Virus record (IMG/VR): IMGVR_UViG_3300030098_001731
Coordinates: 28,225 to 49,103 of that record
DNA length: 20,879 nt
Direction: 5' to 3' (one strand)
Source of the DNA: a virus
This document shows positions 15,216 through 20,879 of this stretch, in pieces. The notes under the pieces were generated by a model. That model was given only the letters and a program-made list of their open reading frames with translations, was not told the origin of the DNA and did not search any database. Position numbers and translations under genes: made by a program. Every line of letters starts with the position of its first letter. Position 1 is the stretch's first letter.

Positions 15216-15333
15216 ATTGTTTTCTCTTTTTCATTTCTGATGTCAATGCTCTTCTTACGTTGCGTAAAGCTTGAAGTGAGTCTTTACGCCCTTTTTCTGT
15301 ATTAGGGTAATGTACTTTACCAACACGAATTAT
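15175..15333 (-). CDS. Cryptic small basic reading frame without a normal start codon
   Basis: Between the fibre gene and the next gene the leftward strand is open from 15333 to TAA 15177-15175. It encodes a dense basic helical peptide: KVHYPNTEKGRKDSLQALRN followed by VRRALTSEMKKRKQYGP. The composition looks like protein, not random translation. No ATG, GTG or TTG occurs in the first half; the first candidates are TTG 15246 and ATG 15234. An ATT at 15330, overlapping the fibre stop, would be the only early start. The last 13 codons overlap the 182-residue gene in another frame. It may be a real small gene using a rare start or reinitiation, or a decayed gene. I am unsure, and list it because it fills the only gap in the operon. 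Confidence 0.33.
   Translation of the reverse strand: MIRVGKVHYPNTEKGRKDSLQALRNVRRALTSEMKKRKQYGPSNNSVKYSRL
15262..15289. other. Inverted repeat (8-bp stem, 12-base loop) in the only intergenic gap
   Basis: GCGTAAAG (15262-15269) and CTTTACGC (15282-15289) are perfect reverse complements separated by 12 bases. Read rightward, it is followed by CCTTTTTCT, which looks like a terminator tail, but no rightward gene is near. Read leftward (the direction of the late transcript) there is no T-run, so it would be an mRNA hairpin between the fibre genes and the membrane-protein genes. It could be a processing or attenuation site. It also lies inside the cryptic reading frame 15175-15333, so part of the pairing may be chance. 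Confidence 0.4.
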
Positions 15334-18300
15334 TTAACTCTGTTATTCAAGCCGAATGGCGATTCAGCAAATGCAACGTACAAAAATGGCACTCCAGAAC
15401 CATTCCAATCAGAACCGTTTGTTGAGCGTATTTTTACTCCATTAGCTACAAAATCTAGTTTAAAGTTAGCAGGAGTACCCATCCAATTTTCTTCATCATC
15501 TTCTTGAATACGCATAACTGCATTTGTTGTATTATAAGTAGCCCTTCCATTATCAACAACGTACCAATCACCGTTACCATTAGTTCTTTTGAACATGAAC
15601 CACGCTGGTTTAAATCCAGAACCACCGTCATCTATAATTATATGCGGCCCGTTTGTAGAATTATTTCCAGTAAAAGTGCCGAAACCTATTAATCCCGGTG
15701 TTCGTTGAAATAGATAGGCTATATGAACTCCAGTATCTGCATTAGCTCCACCACCACTTCCTAGTGTAAATACTGTTGGTGATGGTGGTTCATCTGACCA
15801 TATTGTATTACCGTCATATGCTTGAGCATGTACATCCCAATTTAAAAAGTCAGTCCAAGGAAGTCCGTCACCATCTACATCCAATCCATCGTGACCTATA
15901 ACCCAGTTTGCTGAAGAATCAGTTCGTTTAACAATAATAAAACCGGGTCTTCCACCGTCAGGTAAACTTGTAGATAAACCGTGTGGTACGTCTTGGTTAT
16001 CAGTTCCATTACCAACGTACTCAACTATGCTAAATCCACCATGATCCGCTGTTGTCATCTTGCGTGGGTATATATCAGCGGCTGCGTAGGCTGTCGTTAT
16101 TGCTGAACCACCAAACATTCTTGAACCAGACGTAGGGGTTTGTCCCGGCGCACCACCTGCACCAGAAGTGTTGTCAGCAGTAGGCGCACCGCCAGCTTTT
16201 ATACACAATGAAATGTAAGTGTAATCATCAGTATTTAAACTTACATTATTACCTATTAGATATCCTTCTGATCCAGATGTTGTAACAAAACTTTGTAACA
16301 TTTCCCCCGGAGCAGCATGAGCAATATCTGTGCTTGGCTCTAAAAAATATCCAGCTTCTCTGACTGTATCAAACAACCGCCAATCTTGGGCATGGCTTCT
16401 TTGTTTCATAAGAACAAAATCAGGAGTAAATCCAATAACTCTAGGATTTCCTCCACCAGCTATATTTGTACCATTACCAGTATAAGCATCCATCTTAACA
16501 TAATCAGTAGGGTTGGTAACAGTAGGCTCTGGAAGCATATGTGTCGAAATACCAGAATTAAAACCAGAGGGAACTGCATACTTAAAAGGCTTCTGCCCAA
16601 AATTCACAGTTTGAGCGTTAGCGTCCCCTGATGTTCCATCCCCAACCATTGGAAAAACAGTAGTCGTAATCCCTGACATCATCTCGTTAGAACCAGCCGC
16701 AGGGTTACCGACATTTCCAGATGTACCAGAACCAGACTGTAAGTAAGTTCCGTTTACGTGAAACCAAATCTTACCAGCATCCATATCCAGAGCAACGCCT
16801 ACAGTGTCACCTGATTCAAACTCCCATTGGGTATAATCTGGCGAAGATGTTGTTAAGCTTCCACCGATAGGATTATTATGAGTTCGACCACTAAAATTTA
16901 GATCAAAACTTCCAGCCCCATTTGCTTGATTGCCGCCACTTAACGCTAGATTTGCTGTTGCGGTGTAAACACCAACCTCACCTCCATTAGCATTTTGAGT
17001 ACACTCCCAGTACCATTTACCGCTCGACAAACCTATTGTGCCAATTTCACCACTAAGGTTTGCTGGCGCGACAGTTAAATTACCATTACTAAAAGTTCCT
17101 CCGCTTCCTGTCGCTAAAGGATTAAGTGTCGCGTAATTACCAGTTCCTGTAACGGTGGATGTAAATGCGCTATACCCAGAAGATGCAGCCTTATCAAACG
17201 GGCCAGAAAAGTTAAACGTCATTAGGTTTGTTCCTGATGTTTGATAAAGATGCCCTGCAAGATGAACTTTAGCACCTGCTAATGCTGTCTTTCCGTTATT
17301 TGCTCCAGTATCATTTACAACAGTAGTACCAGAGTTTTGTGCCGACCAAGTTCCACCACTGGCTTTACGCCAAACATAGACATCACCCGTAGCATTGTTA
17401 AACTCAATATGAAACATATCGCCATCAGTCAGCGTATTGCCCTGATTTGCAACCATCGCTGTTCCACGATAAGAAGAAAAGATATTACTAGCATCATCGG
17501 CTACAAAAGACCAACCTTGACCAGTGGTTGCGTTAGTTCCTAATCCTTCAGTGCCGCTAACTGCATCTCCCGGCAATATTGCACCGATTTTTATATTGGT
17601 GTCGTGTTTAGTAACTGTTACTTCCCACACGTACTTACTTGCGCCATCGGTTAAAATATTAGTTTTCAAGGTTGAGTGTGCAGAATTTCCAGAAACAGTG
17701 AGATTGTTATTAGTGTATGTAGCCGCACTACCTTGGTTAATAGCAATATTAGGATCAAGGGAAGGATAAAGTGTAATTTCTTTAGTGGTACTATTCGCTG
17801 GCCCATCCACGGCAATGTTGTTTGTACTCATGCTCGTTGGAGTGAAGTCATTTGCAAAACGTGAAGAGTCACCAGTATAAAGACGCAACCCACTATACCA
17901 ACCGTTACTGACCGCAGTAGTGCTATCAATATATAATCGCCAATATCTATGAGCAGTTTGCCCAGTAATTAAAGTACGTTGCTCAGACATTGAACTGCCA
18001 TCGTCAGTTACAGTAAGGTTCTGATTTGTGTCTGTCCAATCACTACCGTTATCGGAATAAAATATAGACCATACTGCTGCTTGATTATTTGCGCTATCGT
18101 TTTCGACAATCCATCCAGCCCCTGTAACTGCAAGATCGTTGCCACTTCCAAGGTCTATATCTACGGTTTCACCAGCCTCATTACCACTTAAGAAAAATCC
18201 ATCTTGTCCAGTGTCATCATCAAGAACACCAGAACCACTGAAAGCATTATCCCCATGAGTTAGTCCACCACCGGGGTTAGTTGCTGTTGCACCTGAGATG

Positions 18301-19061
18301 TCTTGCTTGACACTACCACCATTTCCAGCAGCGTCTTTGCCAATGTTTGAGCCGTCACTAAAATCCAGCCAGAAACCGTTAGTGCCAAATGAGCTTATAT
18401 CACTAGGGTCTTTTGGAACCCATATCCCTTTAGATAGTTCACCAAACTCACTTCCATCAGTTGAAGCTACCCCGTCCAATAAAATTACATCAGCCATATA
18501 CCCAGTGTAAAATGCTATTGGGGAATTGCCGTAATTATTCATACCAAGAATCATTTCTGTACCAGATGTTAGCCACTGAGTAACTTGGTTTTGAGTAGCA
18601 TAGTCGTGAGCGTCTAAATTGCCATAACCTCCTTCAACAACTTTTGTTCCATTAATCATGTAAAAAATGCTTGAACCGCTAGGCGTTGAAACTGTAGAGT
18701 CATAGACTAGAATGAGATTAAACCACGCAGTAGGATCGTAATATTTACTTGTAGTGTGTAAGTCAGTATGGCGAGTTGTACCGCCACCACTTGAAACATT
18801 ACAAAATAAATCTAAAAACCCAGTATCTTCGATTGTAATACCACTACGGTTATTATTGTCGGTCCATGCACTAAAAATAGTTCCATGACCACCTGCTGTT
18901 GAAACGGTTGTTTTTTTCAACCAACAACTAAACGTAAACTTTTTATTTCCAGTAGTTGAGGAAGGTGTAAACTTTAAATAATCAGCGGAGCCATCAAAAA
19001 ACAAAGCTCCTGCTGGTTGATAGCCTGTAGCTGCAAATCTGAAAGGATTAACTATAAACAT
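15330..19061 (-). CDS. Large multidomain tail-fibre/receptor-binding protein (LamG-like, SPRY, tandem C-terminal repeats)
   Basis: This 1243-residue protein is rich in Gly, Ser, Thr, Asn and Asp and is probably all beta. In order I see several domains. A LamG/concanavalin-like domain spans about 18-215 (ALFFDGSADYLKF, FTFSCWLKKT, YTGYMADVILLDG). A discoidin (F5/8C)-like segment spans about 290-400 (WSIFYSDNGSDWT, RYWRLYIDS). Two SPRY-like domains follow, at about 470-620 and 640-835 (GKWYWECTQN, VGVALDMDAGKIWFHVNG, VNFGQKPFKYAVPSGF). Three related C-terminal repeats at about 853-1240 (GFTPDFVLMKQ, PGFIIVKRTDS, GFKPAWFMFKRT) end with FLYVAFAESPF. The last unit is the DUF7483-type end seen on marine-phage fibres. 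Such proteins bind host surface glycans or proteins. It starts one base after the 566+-residue fibre gene. No chaperone or peptidase domain is seen. Its G+C content is clearly higher than the genes downstream. Confidence 0.85.
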   Translation of the reverse strand: MFIVNPFRFAATGYQPAGALFFDGSADYLKFTPSSTTGNKKFTFSCWLKKTTVSTAGGHGTIFSAWTDNNNRSGITIEDTGFLDLFCNVSSGGGTTRHTDLHTTSKYYDPTAWFNLILVYDSTVSTPSGSSIFYMINGTKVVEGGYGNLDAHDYATQNQVTQWLTSGTEMILGMNNYGNSPIAFYTGYMADVILLDGVASTDGSEFGELSKGIWVPKDPSDISSFGTNGFWLDFSDGSNIGKDAAGNGGSVKQDISGATATNPGGGLTHGDNAFSGSGVLDDDTGQDGFFLSGNEAGETVDIDLGSGNDLAVTGAGWIVENDSANNQAAVWSIFYSDNGSDWTDTNQNLTVTDDGSSMSEQRTLITGQTAHRYWRLYIDSTTAVSNGWYSGLRLYTGDSSRFANDFTPTSMSTNNIAVDGPANSTTKEITLYPSLDPNIAINQGSAATYTNNNLTVSGNSAHSTLKTNILTDGASKYVWEVTVTKHDTNIKIGAILPGDAVSGTEGLGTNATTGQGWSFVADDASNIFSSYRGTAMVANQGNTLTDGDMFHIEFNNATGDVYVWRKASGGTWSAQNSGTTVVNDTGANNGKTALAGAKVHLAGHLYQTSGTNLMTFNFSGPFDKAASSGYSAFTSTVTGTGNYATLNPLATGSGGTFSNGNLTVAPANLSGEIGTIGLSSGKWYWECTQNANGGEVGVYTATANLALSGGNQANGAGSFDLNFSGRTHNNPIGGSLTTSSPDYTQWEFESGDTVGVALDMDAGKIWFHVNGTYLQSGSGTSGNVGNPAAGSNEMMSGITTTVFPMVGDGTSGDANAQTVNFGQKPFKYAVPSGFNSGISTHMLPEPTVTNPTDYVKMDAYTGNGTNIAGGGNPRVIGFTPDFVLMKQRSHAQDWRLFDTVREAGYFLEPSTDIAHAAPGEMLQSFVTTSGSEGYLIGNNVSLNTDDYTYISLCIKAGGAPTADNTSGAGGAPGQTPTSGSRMFGGSAITTAYAAADIYPRKMTTADHGGFSIVEYVGNGTDNQDVPHGLSTSLPDGGRPGFIIVKRTDSSANWVIGHDGLDVDGDGLPWTDFLNWDVHAQAYDGNTIWSDEPPSPTVFTLGSGGGANADTGVHIAYLFQRTPGLIGFGTFTGNNSTNGPHIIIDDGGSGFKPAWFMFKRTNGNGDWYVVDNGRATYNTTNAVMRIQEDDEENWMGTPANFKLDFVANGVKIRSTNGSDWNGSGVPFLYVAFAESPFGLNNRVK
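15340..16505 (-). repeat. Three tandem protein repeats at the C-terminus of the fibre
   Basis: Residues about 853-960, 1008-1120 and 1123-1240 of the fibre follow one plan. First comes a Y-x-G-N-G/N-T-like start (DAYTGNGT, EYVGNGT, TFTGNNST), then a G-F/R-x-P/G-x-F/W strand with K-Q/R (FVLMKQ, FIIVKRT, WFMFKRT). An N/D-W follows about six residues later (AQDWRLFD, ANWVIGHD, NGDWYVVD). The end is a strand (YTYISLCIKAGG, GVHIAYLFQRT, FLYVAFAESPF). The similarity is at protein level; I see no long DNA identity. Confidence 0.65.
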
Positions 19062-19062
19062 T

Positions 19063-20879
19063 CTACGTTTGGTATCCTATGAGATAAACTTTAAGACCTG
19101 CTCCTGCAGTACTAGAACCTACACCATCAATATCTACAGTCATTAAAGCGTCTGCAGCTAATGCAGGACCAGCCCCACCTATAACGGCTGCTGTAGCGGC
19201 TGTTCCACTAGTCTTTTCACCTGCATCGATAGTGAGTTTAGTAGTAAGAATTGTACTTCCTGCTTCGTTAATATCTACAGTAAATACTGACCCAACAGGT
19301 GCAGTAGTAAGACCTGCTTTTACTCCTGTAAGATAGAAGGCATAAGGCATATGGAATGTAGTTTGTGCCGTTGCAGTAGCTAAAGCAGTAGTCTCATCTG
19401 AACAAGCAATCGCTATACATTCTGTTTTAGCTGCAGTAGATATGTGAGCTAGATCAATACTACCGTCAGTGTAGTGTTCTGAGTCTAAAGCGTCATCTGC
19501 TATCTTAGCACCAGTTACAGCGTCTGCCTGTATATCTGCTGTTTCTATTGTATCAGCAGGAAATAAAGGTACTTGGCTAAATGTAACTACACCATTAGCA
19601 GCTATTGCTATTGCATCAGTGTCACTAGCTGATCCTATTGTACCTGCATCCTTGATAATAATATCATCTTTAAAGGTAACGATACCAGCAGAAGATATCT
19701 GCATTGCATCTGTAGCACCTGTAGAGCCTATATCGCCATCATTTCCTACAACTACGTTAGCAGCAGTAACATTTCCTGTAAAAGTTGAATTATCATCTGC
19801 AGTTAAAGCTCCTACGTGTAGATTAACGTAATCGTTTACCGTTACATTTCCAGCAGTAGTTCCATCTTCAGTTGATGCTTGGATAGTAGCAAAAGTATCT
19901 TCTGATTCATCCCAAATAAAGGCTGTGTTTTGTGTATTAGAACTAGAACCATTCCCTCTAGTAAACACAACACCTTGATCGTATGATGATCCTGTGTATC
20001 CTTGATTAAGCTTGATAAGCGTATCACCAACTGTAAGAGTCGTTGTATTAAGAGTAGTAGTCGATCCACTTACAGTAAAATCTCCTGTAACAGTAAGGTT
20101 ATCAGCTACAGTAACCTCTGAAGTTCCGTGTCCAATGGTAACTGCTATACCTGATGTCTCCGTAGCAATTTTTAATGCACCTTCAGAATTAGTAATATAA
20201 GAATTAGTACCATCGTGATATATTTGCATATCACTACCAGTACCAAACTTAAACTTATCACTGTCAGGTATTAATAAATCACCGTTAGAATCAACCGTAA
20301 CAGCTTTGGAAGCTTCAGATGTACCTAGTGTAGTAACATCTAAATAACCTATTTCAGTAGAAGTAACACTACTAACTGATACATCTCCACTACCGTCTGA
20401 AACTAATGCTCTAGAAGCTGTAAGATCAGCCATTTTACTAAAAGCAATAGCTGCACCAGAAGCTACACTTGCATTAACTACAGCGTTAGCAGCTAGTTCA
20501 TCTGCACCTACTGCATCATCAGCTAACATTGCATTCTCTACTGCTTGGTTAGCGATAGTTACTGCACCGTTAGCTGCTATTGTTACGTCACCTGATAAAG
20601 CTACAGGATTAAAGTTAGTACCATCTGCAACTAAAACATACCCAGAAGTATTAGTACCCATAGTGATGTCATCACCTGTTACTGTCAGATCACCAGCTAC
20701 AGTAACGTTACCTGCAAAAGCTGCCGTAGAGTTAGCTACAGTAGCATTAGGCGTAAGAGTCAAATGCGTTACGTACGTACCTGCACTATTAATATCATTA
20801 CCTAAAGTTAGTACACCACCGTCAGCAATGTTTAATTTCCATTCATCACCAGCATCGTCACCTTCATCTGCTGCAAATG
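19063..20879 (-). CDS. Tail-fibre/structural protein with beta repeats, N-terminus beyond right edge
   Basis: The frame has no stop from TAG 19065-19063 to the right edge, so this is a partial gene. A TTG at 20763 is not the start: reading continues upstream as DEWKLNIADGG, LTLGNDINSAGTYVTH. About 604 residues are visible. It is rich in Ala, Thr, Val, Gly and Asp. It has repeated beta motifs such as NVTVAGDLTVTG and DNLTVTGDFTVSG, GDVTIAANGAVTI, and A-D-A-V/I-x-x-x-x-I/L segments (NAMLADDAVGADEL, QADAVTGAKIADDAL). A C-terminal beta domain follows (FHMPYAFYLTGVKAGLTTAP ... VDIDGVGSS ... LKVYLIGYQT). This style is common in marine-phage fibre and baseplate-associated proteins. It is followed one base later by the 1243-residue fibre gene, and the two are probably parts of one adsorption apparatus. 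No enzyme motif is seen. Confidence 0.84.
   Translation of the reverse strand, partial: FAADEGDDAGDEWKLNIADGGVLTLGNDINSAGTYVTHLTLTPNATVANSTAAFAGNVTVAGDLTVTGDDITMGTNTSGYVLVADGTNFNPVALSGDVTIAANGAVTIANQAVENAMLADDAVGADELAANAVVNASVASGAAIAFSKMADLTASRALVSDGSGDVSVSSVTSTEIGYLDVTTLGTSEASKAVTVDSNGDLLIPDSDKFKFGTGSDMQIYHDGTNSYITNSEGALKIATETSGIAVTIGHGTSEVTVADNLTVTGDFTVSGSTTTLNTTTLTVGDTLIKLNQGYTGSSYDQGVVFTRGNGSSSNTQNTAFIWDESEDTFATIQASTEDGTTAGNVTVNDYVNLHVGALTADDNSTFTGNVTAANVVVGNDGDIGSTGATDAMQISSAGIVTFKDDIIIKDAGTIGSASDTDAIAIAANGVVTFSQVPLFPADTIETADIQADAVTGAKIADDALDSEHYTDGSIDLAHISTAAKTECIAIACSDETTALATATAQTTFHMPYAFYLTGVKAGLTTAPVGSVFTVDINEAGSTILTTKLTIDAGEKTSGTAATAAVIGGAGPALAADALMTVDIDGVGSSTAGAGLKVYLIGYQT

Noticed and set aside
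15241-15246. TTGACA on the leftward strand as a -35 box before the 182-residue gene
   Set aside because: No TATAAT-like box at a proper distance, and it would put the transcript start at or after the ATG.
20761-20763. TTG at 20763 as the start of the right-hand fibre gene
   Set aside because: The frame stays open to the window edge and the upstream residues (DEWKLNIADGG) look like the same type of fibre sequence, so the gene is simply cut by the edge.
20770-20779. Self-complementary run ACGTACGTAC
   Set aside because: It is only ten bases and codes in frame for part of the fibre (TYVT); no other copies at comparable places.

Overview
The window is part of the genome of a tailed bacteriophage (Caudoviricetes), most likely a marine podovirus-like phage with a T7-type replication module. 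No bacterial housekeeping gene, rRNA, tRNA, integrase, insertion sequence or CRISPR array is visible. The phage reading rests on four things. There is a replicative-helicase C-terminus, a T7-family endonuclease I, a T7 gp1.7-like DUF3310 protein and a phage-style monomeric B12-dependent ribonucleotide reductase. There are very large virion proteins. There is a GTA-type holin. And there are two tail-fibre genes of the style common in ocean viruses. Host and exact genus cannot be fixed from this window: the terminase, portal, capsid and DNA polymerase genes lie outside it.

Layout. Positions 1-3720 are a tightly packed, rightward early/middle module for DNA metabolism. Its genes run: helicase C-terminus, a small two-cysteine protein, endonuclease I, an acidic unknown protein, DUF3310, nrdJ, and two small unknowns. 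Most neighbours overlap by 4-16 bases, which suggests translational coupling. Positions 3706-20879 are a leftward late module. In order of transcription (right to left) it holds two tail-fibre genes, a cryptic small reading frame, three small membrane-associated proteins, an Ala/Asn/Gln-rich coiled-coil protein, two small unknowns, a 996-residue and a 1397-residue protein (probable internal-virion/ejection proteins) and a holin. The two modules converge tail to tail with a 15-base overlap of their last genes. A strong hairpin inside the last rightward gene looks like the terminator of the late transcript.

How it works together. The left module breaks down and recycles DNA and makes dNTPs: endonuclease I cuts branched DNA, DUF3310 is linked to nucleotide phosphorylation, and NrdJ makes deoxyribonucleotides without a separate small subunit or oxygen. 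The right module supplies receptor binding (fibres), probable DNA-ejection proteins, and membrane disruption at the end of infection (holin). No endolysin is recognisable.

There is no gene-free stretch over 300 bases. The only gap above 20 bases is 15216-15329, which holds a hairpin and most of a cryptic reading frame. Base composition differs sharply along the late module: a 60-base sample in the ejection-protein gene (10441-10500) is 20% G+C, and one in the fibre gene (16681-16740) is 50%. Overall this looks like an ordinary phage late/metabolic region with several under-described small proteins, and I do not see clear proof of a wholly new system.
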